DNA from: a virus
IMG/VR virus record: IMGVR_UViG_3300037071_002432
Location: 1-23,911 of that record
Direction: 5' to 3' (one strand)
Length of the DNA: 23,911 bases
Within the stretch, counting starts at the first letter, position 1. Each line of letters opens with the position of its first letter. Under the pieces are notes generated by a model. That model saw nothing but the letters and a program-made list of their open reading frames with translations, ran no database searches and was not told the origin of the DNA. This document shows, piece after piece, positions 6,985 to 13,944 of the stretch. Made by a program: the position numbers and the translations under genes.

Positions 6985-8181
6985 ATGGCATTTGCAGGCT
7001 TACGCGGTACCGGCGACTGGGGCACAGATGAACGCCCCAAGAACTTTCGTAACACCATTCTCTGGCGTCAACCCAACGGGGCGGCTCCTCTGACTGCGTT
7101 GTTGGCGAAGATGAAAACTGAAACCACTGACGACCCTGAGTTCAGCTGGTGGGAAGAAGAGAACACCATCACCCGTGTTCAGACTTCCGCCGCGATTCTG
7201 GGTACCACCGACACAGCGTTTACTTTGATCACCAACGGTTTGGCACTTGTTGCCGGTGACGTGTTGCTGGTTGAAACCGCTACTGAGGTTAACTCCTACA
7301 CCAACGAACTGATTACCGTGAGTTCGGTTGCGTCGGATACCTCTGTGGTGTTTAAACGCGCTCAGGTGAATACCACTGCGACCGCTATCCCAGCGAGTTC
7401 GTTCTTGACCAAGATCGGGAATGCGTATGGCGAGGGTACTACCTCTCCGAACACTACTTCCCGCAACCCAACCAAGATCAGCAACCTGTGCCAGATCTTT
7501 AAGACTGCGTACGAGTTGACCAACACTGCGAAGGCGACCAACGCCCGCACTGGTGATCCGCTGAAGAATGACAAAGTGCGTCGTATGTTCGACCACTCGG
7601 CTGCGCTTGAACAGGCTTTCTTGTGGGGTAAGAAGTACGAGACCGTTGGTTCGAACAACAAGCCTCTGCGTTACACCGGTGGTTTGCGTCAGTTCATTAC
7701 CACCAACGTGAGCATCTTTGCGGTGACTCCGACCGAGGATTCGTTCTTCGACGCGATTTACCCTGTGTTCAACTTCTCGGCTGACTCGGCTTCCAGCAAC
7801 GAGCGTATCGTGTTGTGCGGTAACGGCTTCCTGAACGGCTTGAACAAGCTGGCTCGTGGTCCGATTGCTACCAGCCGTATGCGTCACGACGACACCGTGA
7901 AGTTCTACGGTATGGAACTGATGAAGTGGTCATTGCCTCAGGGTACTCTGTTGATCAAGTCTCACCCCTTGATGAACGTGCATCCGAAGTACACCAACTC
8001 AGCGTTCGTGATTAACCCCTCGGCGCTGGTGTACCGTCCTTTGCAGGGCCGTGATACCAAACCGCAGGACAATCTGCAGTTGCCTGACTCCGATACTCAA
8101 AAGGGTCAATGGTTGACTGAAGCTGGTTTGGAAGTTCAGCATGAAAAGACTATGGCGTACATCGGTAACTTCGTAGTCTGA
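6985..8181 (+). CDS. Major capsid protein, HK97-fold type, 398 aa
   Basis: This is the building block of the icosahedral shell. Position after the scaffold, length near 400 residues and the following strong terminator all fit the most highly expressed late gene. The N-terminal segment (DDPEFSWWEEENTITR, about residues 50-65) followed by a beta-rich insertion resembles the SU10-like (DUF5309) coat family of podoviruses. The C-terminus (LTEAGLEVQHEKTMAYIGNF) is also typical: a conserved E-x-x-L-E strand ending in a hydrophobic tail. GGAG lies 7-10 bases before the ATG. The gene uses a noticeably narrow codon set, rich in synonymous C-ending codons, as expected for high expression. The family assignment is from memory, not a search. 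Confidence 0.85.
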   Translation: MAFAGLRGTGDWGTDERPKNFRNTILWRQPNGAAPLTALLAKMKTETTDDPEFSWWEEENTITRVQTSAAILGTTDTAFTLITNGLALVAGDVLLVETATEVNSYTNELITVSSVASDTSVVFKRAQVNTTATAIPASSFLTKIGNAYGEGTTSPNTTSRNPTKISNLCQIFKTAYELTNTAKATNARTGDPLKNDKVRRMFDHSAALEQAFLWGKKYETVGSNNKPLRYTGGLRQFITTNVSIFAVTPTEDSFFDAIYPVFNFSADSASSNERIVLCGNGFLNGLNKLARGPIATSRMRHDDTVKFYGMELMKWSLPQGTLLIKSHPLMNVHPKYTNSAFVINPSALVYRPLQGRDTKPQDNLQLPDSDTQKGQWLTEAGLEVQHEKTMAYIGNFVV

Positions 8182-8199
8182 GTTTTGGTGTGGTGGCTT

Positions 8200-8223
8200 G
8201 GGAGGTGAAAGCCTCCCTTTTTT
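8200..8223 (+). terminator. Intrinsic terminator after the major capsid gene
   Basis: A perfect 6-bp stem GGGAGG / CCTCCC with a six-base loop (TGAAAG) is followed directly by six T residues. It starts 18 bases after the capsid stop codon and lies 14 bases before the next start. Placed here it should lower transcription from the capsid gene into the downstream genes. Confidence 0.85.
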
Positions 8224-8236
8224 ACGAGGTGATTTT

Positions 8237-8527
8237 ATGAAATTGACCGCCAAAGACCTGATGAAGGCAGAGGGGAGTGATGAATACTCCAGTTCCCCCT
8301 GCTGCGAGATTAAGGGCAGCGAGCATGAGAAGAAGTTCTATGTGACGGTGCCGGTTACTGAGGCCGCTATCAAAGGTCTGGTGATTGGGAAGAAGGTAAC
8401 CCTGGTGGTGGAAGGTGTGCTGTCAGAGGTTAGATCACGTTGGAGCCCCGAGCTGAGTATTGAGGTTTCCAGCATCGATATTAAACAAGGTAACGAATTC
8501 GAGGAACTGCTAGATGACGAAGAATAG
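8237..8527 (+). CDS. Hypothetical small protein after the capsid gene, 96 aa
   Basis: The open frame extends back into the terminator, but the real start is the ATG at 8237, preceded by GAGGTG. The protein looks like a compact beta-barrel or OB-like domain with a charged N-terminus (MKLTAKDLMKAEGSDEYSSS) and alternating hydrophobic strands (KKFYVTVPVTEAAIKGLVIG; KVTLVVEGVLSEV; ELSIEVSSIDI). It ends in an acidic tail (EFEELLDDEE). I do not recognise the family. Its location right after the coat gene would fit a minor head protein. It overlaps the glycosyltransferase gene by 14 bases, so the two are likely translated together. Confidence 0.75.
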   Translation: MKLTAKDLMKAEGSDEYSSSPCCEIKGSEHEKKFYVTVPVTEAAIKGLVIGKKVTLVVEGVLSEVRSRWSPELSIEVSSIDIKQGNEFEELLDDEE

Positions 8528-9257
8528 AACCCAGAAGGGTCATTTTAATGCCACCCCATCAATTGTTATCCCAGGAGCTCCGACTCCTGTTTTGCCTGAT
8601 GCGCTAGTGATGATCGGGATTCCGAGTGGAAGCACCTGGGAAGCGGACTTCGGCATGAGTATGCTGAGTTTGATCGCCCACTCTTCCGGACGGACGCCCG
8701 AGAATTATGCGAGTCTGGCCTGTGCCGTGAACAATGTGAAGGGTAGTATCCTGCCACAGTCACGCCAGCAATTGGTGCGCAAGGCTCAGGAGATGAAGGC
8801 GACTCACATTCTTTTCCTGGACTCGGATATGACCTTCCCCGGCTGGAGTTTGATTAAGCTTCTGGAATTGGGTGTGGATGTGGCGGCAGCGAACTGTGTT
8901 ACTAAGTCGATTCCGCCAAACCCCACTGCACGGTTCAAGGGCGATACCCCAGATGGTGAGGTGGTGTACCACTATGATTATGTGGAGGAGGGCGGACCCG
9001 ATACCGTGGACGTCTGGCGTGTGGGTACGGGTGTGATGCTGATTGATATGAAGGTGTTTGACCGTATTGAGAAGCCTTGGTTCCCGATTGAGTATGATGG
9101 CGAGCGGTTGGTGGGTGAGGACTGGGGCTTCTGTAAGAAGTGCGAGGAGGCTGGGATTAAGCTTACGGTTGATGTGGAGCTGAGCATGAGCATTGGCCAC
9201 ATCGGGCGGCTGGAGTTCAATTGTACGATGATGGCTGATAAGGGTCATTATCAATAG
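8514..9257 (+). CDS. GT-A-fold glycosyltransferase (family 2-like), 247 aa
   Basis: This enzyme transfers a sugar from a nucleotide-sugar donor. The visible motifs are those of inverting GT-A enzymes. A nucleotide-binding first strand (ALVMIGIPSGSTW, residues 30-42) is followed by the S/N-x-x-x-x-l-v helix (SILPQSRQQLVRKA, 78-91). The metal-binding DxD is D103-S-D105 in LFLDSDM. The acceptor-side segment is RVGTGVMLIDMKVF (169-182), the catalytic GED is residues 201-203, and a late His (H229, SIGHIG) closes the metal site. All key residues are intact. The N-terminus carries about 25 non-conserved residues. The start has GAGGAA upstream. The acceptor is not predictable from sequence; being between the coat and tail genes, a virion protein is a reasonable candidate. 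Confidence 0.85.
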   Translation: MTKNRTQKGHFNATPSIVIPGAPTPVLPDALVMIGIPSGSTWEADFGMSMLSLIAHSSGRTPENYASLACAVNNVKGSILPQSRQQLVRKAQEMKATHILFLDSDMTFPGWSLIKLLELGVDVAAANCVTKSIPPNPTARFKGDTPDGEVVYHYDYVEEGGPDTVDVWRVGTGVMLIDMKVFDRIEKPWFPIEYDGERLVGEDWGFCKKCEEAGIKLTVDVELSMSIGHIGRLEFNCTMMADKGHYQ

Positions 9258-9283
9258 TTTGCAATCCAAATTATAGGTAGTTT
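9244..9283 (+). promoter_or_regulatory. Tandem 16-bp motif pair (candidate phage promoter or operator), copy B
   Basis: TCATTATCAATAGTTT (ending 9260) and AAATTATAGGTAGTTT (ending 9283) lie 23 bp apart and match copy A (1211-1250) at 30 of 40 positions. The first copy overlaps the last codons of the glycosyltransferase gene. The second abuts the ATG of the next gene at 9285, leaving that gene with little ribosome-binding sequence. The position after the 8200-8223 terminator suggests a new transcription start, or an operator, for the tail and lysis genes. A weak TTATCA-18-TATAGG promoter-like pair also lies inside it. Confidence 0.5.
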
Positions 9284-9284
9284 T

Positions 9285-9491
9285 ATGACAATCCCAGAAA
9301 TTATAATGTCTTGCTTAGGCACTGTCGTGGCGGTGTATGTACCAATGCTGATCAGAGTTTTGCGGGACGCGAAGGAGGAGATGCACAAGAGCAACGTTCT
9401 GAACGAGAAGCGTCTCTCTCGACTGGAGACGATGATGAAAGTGGTTTGGACTCTGCAGTCAAAATCTGCACAACGGGAGAGGAATGAATGA
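9285..9491 (+). CDS. Small membrane protein with cytoplasmic coiled tail, 68 aa
   Basis: The N-terminal ~25 residues form one hydrophobic segment (IIMSCLGTVVAVYVPMLIRV), followed by a strongly charged helical tail (KEEMHKSNVLNEKRLSRLE...). This pattern is seen in small phage holin-like, spanin-like or tail-anchor proteins, but no family is certain. The ATG follows the 16-bp motif directly, and only TAGG can act as a ribosome site, so initiation may be weak. It ends in ATGA overlap with the next gene. A possible lysis or virion-assembly role is inference. Confidence 0.65.
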   Translation: MTIPEIIMSCLGTVVAVYVPMLIRVLRDAKEEMHKSNVLNEKRLSRLETMMKVVWTLQSKSAQRERNE

Positions 9492-9829
9492 GCAATTACA
9501 ATCAGCCATCGGTTGACCTGAAGACTGGGTTCATTGCGTTTAGGAAGTTTCCAGACGAGGTTACTACGATAACTCTGGACATGTCTGGATATCCTGTAGT
9601 CACCTCGGCTACTGCCGCCGTGGTGGACCGGGGCCTGGTGGATGGTGCAGCGACTCCCTTAACTGTATCCGTTCCTGTGTCTTCTAGCGTTACTAGGAGG
9701 CTGACGTTTACCTGTACTGCTGGCGCTGCCTACGAAGACTATATCGTGTACATTACCTGCGCAGCTGCCCCCGCATCTTTTATCATCCCAATTACCATTA
9801 AAGTGGAGAGTAAACCAAATGCACTTTGA
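9488..9829 (+). CDS. Hypothetical small beta-rich protein, 113 aa
   Basis: The protein is almost all beta-strand in character, with Thr/Ser/Val-rich segments (EVTTITLDMSGYPVVTSATA; VSVPVSSSVTRRLTFTC; YIVYITCAAAPASFIIPITI). It looks like a single immunoglobulin-like or lectin-like sandwich domain, as often found on phage heads or tails. No specific family was recognised. Its start overlaps the previous stop (ATGA) with GGGAGAGGA upstream, and its end overlaps the gp4-like gene by 11 bases. A virion decoration or tail-associated protein is the likely role, by context only. Confidence 0.7.
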   Translation: MSNYNQPSVDLKTGFIAFRKFPDEVTTITLDMSGYPVVTSATAAVVDRGLVDGAATPLTVSVPVSSSVTRRLTFTCTAGAAYEDYIVYITCAAAPASFIIPITIKVESKPNAL

Positions 9830-10412
9830 TCAAGCGGTAGGTATGGTGCTGTATGCCACGGGCCAGATTGAAAGTCTGCGTCCCCAGGTCGTCGACACAA
9901 TGGAGTACGCCAAGGAGATGCTGGAACGCAACCCTGAGATGCGACCTTGGTTTCTCCTTTCTTCGAGTACAGAGCTTTTTGAGGCGGGTAACCAATATTT
10001 GGCTATGCCGGAGAACTTTTTGGCTGAAAGCCCAGAGGGTTTCATGAAGACCTCGGGTAAGAATACCTTCTGGAAGAAGATCCAAGGATTCCAGCTTGAT
10101 GATGTCGCAGACACGACCCTGGAGTGCTATCGCTGGATATACCCAACGACCTTAGAAATCCCCAGAATTCTTACTGAGGACATCTCGGTACAGCTGTACT
10201 TTTATTCAGCTACGCCACCGCTGCGTGTGGTGCCCGCTTCTAACCTCTGGCTTACATATGGGTCGGATTTGCTGATTGCGAAAACAGCTGAGATGATACT
10301 GTCGAGTCTGCACGAAGACCAGGGTGCGTTGGTGCAGGCAGCGAGAGCACAGGGGGCTGAGAGACGTCTCTTGGCTGAATCCATTGAGCGAATGAATGGG
10401 AACCTAACATGA
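9819..10412 (+). CDS. Head-tail connector, P22 gp4-like adaptor, 197 aa
   Basis: Adaptors of this type form a ring under the portal. The C-terminal half carries the typical pattern: a segment like PPLRVVPASNLWLTYGSDLL (residues ~130-150) followed by long helices (AKTAEMILSSLHEDQGALVQ, AARAQGAERRLLAESIERMN), as in the gp4 / DUF6682-like family ('N.ll...p..LlyaaLa.a..yl.de.....w'). It is slightly longer than P22 gp4 (166 residues). It precedes a gp10-like gene by ATGA overlap, reproducing the P22 gp4-gp10 order and supporting a podovirus tail. The family call is from memory of the pattern. Confidence 0.75.
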   Translation: MHFDQAVGMVLYATGQIESLRPQVVDTMEYAKEMLERNPEMRPWFLLSSSTELFEAGNQYLAMPENFLAESPEGFMKTSGKNTFWKKIQGFQLDDVADTTLECYRWIYPTTLEIPRILTEDISVQLYFYSATPPLRVVPASNLWLTYGSDLLIAKTAEMILSSLHEDQGALVQAARAQGAERRLLAESIERMNGNLT

Positions 10413-11989
10413 GACCGATGCCACCTTTACTGGATCTCCGGAAGGAGCTCTTCACTGGAATGTCGCCGATGCTGCATCCCCATCAGGGTGCGTTCTGGGA
10501 ATTGCTTCAGGATATGCGCAATACTGGCGACGGAGTGCGACCCGCTTCGGGGTCTGCCGGCCTATCGACTTCGGGCGCAGCCATTGGCTGGTCTATGGGA
10601 ATTGGATATTTGACGTCAGGAACCAATGTCTATATGCTGCATGGAACAGCCACTGAATTATTTTCCTGGGCCGGCTCGTTCTCCTTTGGAGTCTCGTCCG
10701 GTACAAATACATCGATTCTTTCCGGCTTAGCAGGGGTTCCACCAGCGTCTGCTTTCGGTGGGGCTCGTCCTACTACATGGTCAGTTGTTAAGTGGGGGAA
10801 CGTGCTGCTAGCTTCCGGCGGCATCTCGGGGATGATGGTACAGAGAGTGCTTACCGGATTAGTTGCCCCCATTCCCACCTCGGAGAACCCCCAGATTCTC
10901 GCAGTACTAGGTCCTCACGTTTTGGGGTTTAATTACAGTTCCTTCGGGAGCCCTAACTCAAAGCAAACGTTTCGTTGGTGCTCTGCTGATGACGAAATGA
11001 CGTGGACTCCGGCGGCGGCTAACTCCGCTGGGGATTTAGTTATTCGGGAATTTGCCTCAGAGATTGTAGCAGCCGTTCCGTTTCAGAATAAAATTGCTGT
11101 ATTTTCGGAAACATCTATGGCTATGGTCTCCTACGTGGGGGCTCCTTACTATTTCGGGTATGAGGTAGTGATCACAGAGGAACTTTCTGTCGGCAGCAAA
11201 CGGAGTGTTATTGTCGTAGGCGACTTGATCTATGGTTGGGGTCACAAGGGATTCTTTAAAACTGACGGTATCTCAGTAACTTATTTTGGCGATGAAATGC
11301 ACAGGTATATTCAGAGTTTCCGTGCAACTCTGAACTTGTACACGTATTACTTCGCTCATGGTGTTTTAGACACCCTGCACGAGGAAATACAGTGGTATTT
11401 ACCCGGAGACACAAATTTTACCTTTTGGATTTGTGCTGTGTATAATTACAAAACTGACTCCTGGTACATCAGAAATGCGGGTAAAGATGCTTCTTCGGCA
11501 TTTTACTTTTCTGAGACACAGCTTGTGATTACAGTGAACAACGGATACCTCTCGCGACAACAACACGAGAATTATCAGCATACCAATGGGGTTGGTGGTT
11601 CATTGCTTAGCCAGTACCTTGCGGTTAGCAAAGCCATAGAGGTAAAGAAAAGTCTCGATGGAGCGCTAATCGGTGAAGAGTTTGTGAAATTCATTCAGTC
11701 TATCCGCCTTGATGTCACGATTCCCTCGGCTACTATAGCTGGAACCCGTTACGGTACACCGGAGTTGCTGGTTGGGATTGCGTTTTTGATGTCAGCGGAT
11801 GAGGTTCCTGTTTACTGGTCTGTTCAATTCGGTTTTGCAAAAATCTACCCACTCAGATCCGCTAGATACATTAAGTTTAAAATAGAGTATGTAACAGTGG
11901 GGCAGTCTACCATGAAGCCGTTCACTCTGGAAGGGATTCAGGTCTGCGGTAAGGTTCTTGGCAATAACCCAGGAGTTAAAGGCAAATGA
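10409..11989 (+). CDS. P22 gp10-like tail hub / stabilization protein, 526 aa
   Basis: This protein probably forms the hexameric hub beneath the adaptor ring that closes the DNA exit. The mid-section shows the beta-propeller repeats of this family: VLGPHVLGFNY with FRWCSADDEMTWTP (about residues 170-200), then IVAAVPFQNKIAVFSETSMA and SVGSKRSVIVVGDLIYGWGH (about 235-290) leading to KGFFKTDG. Length is near P22 gp10 (472). The C-terminal third is aromatic- and beta-rich. The gene is visibly richer in A/T at third positions than the packaging genes, which may reflect separate origin or lower expression. It overlaps both neighbours by ATGA. Confidence 0.75.
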   Translation: MRPMPPLLDLRKELFTGMSPMLHPHQGAFWELLQDMRNTGDGVRPASGSAGLSTSGAAIGWSMGIGYLTSGTNVYMLHGTATELFSWAGSFSFGVSSGTNTSILSGLAGVPPASAFGGARPTTWSVVKWGNVLLASGGISGMMVQRVLTGLVAPIPTSENPQILAVLGPHVLGFNYSSFGSPNSKQTFRWCSADDEMTWTPAAANSAGDLVIREFASEIVAAVPFQNKIAVFSETSMAMVSYVGAPYYFGYEVVITEELSVGSKRSVIVVGDLIYGWGHKGFFKTDGISVTYFGDEMHRYIQSFRATLNLYTYYFAHGVLDTLHEEIQWYLPGDTNFTFWICAVYNYKTDSWYIRNAGKDASSAFYFSETQLVITVNNGYLSRQQHENYQHTNGVGGSLLSQYLAVSKAIEVKKSLDGALIGEEFVKFIQSIRLDVTIPSATIAGTRYGTPELLVGIAFLMSADEVPVYWSVQFGFAKIYPLRSARYIKFKIEYVTVGQSTMKPFTLEGIQVCGKVLGNNPGVKGK

Positions 11990-12408
11990 TCCCGAGACCG
12001 GATAAGTATTTAAACTGGAAAGATTGGGCAGGTAAGTGCGTTGAGGCGCTCAACTTTGTTGACGAGTGGGCTCGTAAGACCCTGAGAACTAACCTGAATA
12101 TGAAGCTGGTTTTTACCACGAGTTCTGGGACTCTCGGTCCAGTGGCATATGAGTATGATGAGAGGAACGGGCGGTTTTCAGCAGTCATTAATCATTCAGT
12201 TGCCCCCGCAGTTGCTGGTACTATTACTATAACTGGGTTGAATCTGAATGGTAAAACGAAGCTACCTGTTGTTTACGGCAGCGCCTGGGTATCTAATCCT
12301 GTGTTAGCAATCAACCCAAGGTTATGCTTCTACCGAACCTCCACCAAAACCATTGAGGTGAGTACCTCAGTTGGCGATGTGGACACACGAATTCTTCTGA
12401 TTCTTTGA
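11986..12408 (+). CDS. Hypothetical tail-side protein, 140 aa
   Basis: The N-terminal segment (PDKYLNWKDWAGKCVEALNF, residues 4-23) resembles the short N-terminal arm many phage tail proteins use to attach to the tail hub ('P...sW..WA..l...l'). The rest is beta-rich with Thr/Val/Gly repeats (AGTITITGLNLNGKTKLPVV). I do not recognise a family. The position between the gp10-like hub and the lysis genes suggests a small tail-attached protein, perhaps a short needle or fibre adaptor. Its start overlaps the previous stop (ATGA). Function is inference. Confidence 0.65.
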   Translation: MIPRPDKYLNWKDWAGKCVEALNFVDEWARKTLRTNLNMKLVFTTSSGTLGPVAYEYDERNGRFSAVINHSVAPAVAGTITITGLNLNGKTKLPVVYGSAWVSNPVLAINPRLCFYRTSTKTIEVSTSVGDVDTRILLIL

Positions 12409-12415
12409 GGCTTAT

Positions 12416-12814
12416 ATGACAGACATTATAGTTGATCGGATGTACTTCCATGATTGCACCCTGAGCCGCGTTACCTGCGGAGAGCTTCATGTGTTCGGGC
12501 TGGAGTTGCCTTGGCTGGGGAATCAGGCGAACTACAGCTGCATTCCGGTGGGGGAGTACCAGTGTGAGTTGGGCCGGAGCGCTCATCTGGGTGATGTGAT
12601 TCGGGTGAAAGATGTGGTGGGGAGGTCGGGGATTTTGATTCACGTTGGGAACTACACTCGTCAAATACAAGGTTGCTTACTGGTCGGGAGAGGCTTACAG
12701 TTCCTGGATGGAGACAGTGTGCCCGACCTGAGTTTTTCGAAAGATGCTCTGGCGGCGCTGATTAAGGCAGCTGGGAAAACGCCAAAACTAATTATTCGAG
12801 GCGAACATGGTTGA
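12416..12814 (+). CDS. DUF5675 family protein, possible lysis enzyme, 132 aa
   Basis: The sequence fits DUF5675: a family N-terminus with a GELHVFGLELPW strand, the IPVGEY motif (residues 43-48), then SGILIHVGNYTRQIQGCLLV (71-90), which contains conserved H76 and C87. The His...Gly-Cys arrangement recalls the L,D-transpeptidase/YkuD active site, so a peptidoglycan-acting role is plausible but not established. GAGG precedes the ATG. The gene overlaps the holin gene by eight bases, which strongly suggests the two form the lysis unit. No other endolysin (lysozyme, amidase or transglycosylase) was seen in the window, which adds weight to a lytic role. Confidence 0.75.
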   Translation: MTDIIVDRMYFHDCTLSRVTCGELHVFGLELPWLGNQANYSCIPVGEYQCELGRSAHLGDVIRVKDVVGRSGILIHVGNYTRQIQGCLLVGRGLQFLDGDSVPDLSFSKDALAALIKAAGKTPKLIIRGEHG

Positions 12815-13013
12815 GTTGAAAAAGTGGTACCAGAGTCGAGCGGTATGGGGCGGCCTCGTGGCTGTGGTTTGCGGTGTGCTGGGTTTGCTCGGGTATGGGC
12901 TGGAGGAAGCGGAGCGCCAACTTCTGACTGATGCGTTGGTAGCGTTGGGCAGTTTGATTGGTGGTTTGATGGCTATCTGGGGACGCCTTAAGGCTTCCGA
13001 CAAGGTGGAATAA
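12807..13013 (+). CDS. Holin, 68 aa with two membrane segments
   Basis: Holins permeabilise the inner membrane at lysis. This protein has a charged N-terminus with the family-like KKWYQSRAVWGG start, a first hydrophobic segment (residues ~11-29: GGLVAVVCGVLGLLGYG), a short charged loop (EEAERQLLTD) and a second hydrophobic segment (~44-59: ALGSLIGGLMAIWG). It ends in a basic tail (RLKASDKVE). Size and layout match small class II phage holins. GAGGCGAAC lies before the ATG, and it overlaps the DUF5675 gene, so enzyme and holin are co-expressed. Confidence 0.85.
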   Translation: MVELKKWYQSRAVWGGLVAVVCGVLGLLGYGLEEAERQLLTDALVALGSLIGGLMAIWGRLKASDKVE

Positions 13014-13646
13014 ATGGTTGCTCAGGTCTACAACTTTACGGCACCGGACGCTAATCCGATTGTACCGGCTGCTAACTGGTCATCAGTTGGTCAGGTGTCT
13101 GGGAAGATTCTCACGAACTCTTTCCGCAGCACCACGCCGGGTTTCAATGCTATTCTGGTTTATGCGAATGCGGTGACCAGCGCTACCATCAAGGTGAAGG
13201 TGAAGTTCACTGTGGTCGATGGGTCGGAGAGCCATGGTATCTACATCGGGAACCTCTCCGGTAACGGGTATTTGGTGCTGACCCGAGCTCCAGATATCCG
13301 CTACTTCAAGTGTTCCGGCGGGGTGCTGGGAGCTCAGGTAGGAAGCAACTTCAACACTACAATTCTGGTGACGGATGAGATTTCGGCTGAGTACAATCCG
13401 GTGAATGGTCAGTGTGTTATCTCGAAGAACGGGATTCCGCTGACTGCGTATACAGACCTGACGACCAACACCAATATGAGAGGGGGTGTTCTGAGTCGAG
13501 CTACTGTCGCTGGGATTTCGCAGGTTTCAGTGGAGGACTTCACCACCCCCACAATACCTGACACACGGATTGGGGAATCGCCACAGGGTTCCCAGCTTCT
13601 TGGATTCACTTTGGCTGGTTCAACTTTAACTGGAGAAACAATATGA
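13014..13646 (+). CDS. Beta-sandwich (lectin-like) putative virion surface protein, 210 aa
   Basis: The N-terminal 165 residues look like one concanavalin/LamG-like sandwich domain: alternating strands such as NAILVYANAVTSATIKVKVK, the SHGIYIGNLSGNGYLVLTR segment and YNPVNGQCVISKNGIPLTAY. Such domains in phages often bind sugars or decorate heads and tails. The C-terminal ~30 residues (TRIGESPQGSQLLGFTLAGS) look like a flexible linker. AAGGTGG precedes the ATG, which directly follows the holin stop. Its end overlaps the next gene by ATGA. A role in host surface binding is a guess based on fold and position. Confidence 0.65.
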   Translation: MVAQVYNFTAPDANPIVPAANWSSVGQVSGKILTNSFRSTTPGFNAILVYANAVTSATIKVKVKFTVVDGSESHGIYIGNLSGNGYLVLTRAPDIRYFKCSGGVLGAQVGSNFNTTILVTDEISAEYNPVNGQCVISKNGIPLTAYTDLTTNTNMRGGVLSRATVAGISQVSVEDFTTPTIPDTRIGESPQGSQLLGFTLAGSTLTGETI

Positions 13647-13942
13647 TTAGTAACTATGCGTCATTACAGACCGGAAACACCTTCAAGGATTACACCCTGA
13701 ATTCGGATCTGTACGCCCTTCGCACTCGGGTGACTATCACCGGACGTTCGACTGGGATCATCACCTTTTTGGTTAAGGTGAGAGGGAGTGATCGTTTCAC
13801 TGCCCCAACCAATAACACCTTGGATCTGGCGTTGAAGGATACTTGGTGGATTTACGGCTGCCCAATCGACGAAGTTCGTGTGGACGATACCGGCGGTGCA
13901 GGCGATTTCTCCGTATCGATCGAGCAAACTGAGGAGCGTTAA
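13643..13942 (+). CDS. Small beta-rich hypothetical protein, 99 aa
   Basis: The protein is beta-rich, with segments such as LYALRTRVTITGRSTGIITF and GAGDFSVSIEQTEER. It starts by ATGA overlap with the lectin-like gene (GGAGA upstream) and ends two bases before the next start, so it belongs to the same unit. No family was recognised. Size and composition suit a small domain that partners the preceding surface protein or caps a tail appendage. Confidence 0.65.
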   Translation: MISNYASLQTGNTFKDYTLNSDLYALRTRVTITGRSTGIITFLVKVRGSDRFTAPTNNTLDLALKDTWWIYGCPIDEVRVDDTGGAGDFSVSIEQTEER

Positions 13943-13944
13943 TT

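Noticed and set aside
7000-7887. 295-codon open frame on the minus strand opposite the coat gene
   Set aside because: Antisense shadow of the coat gene with composition unlike the surrounding proteins.
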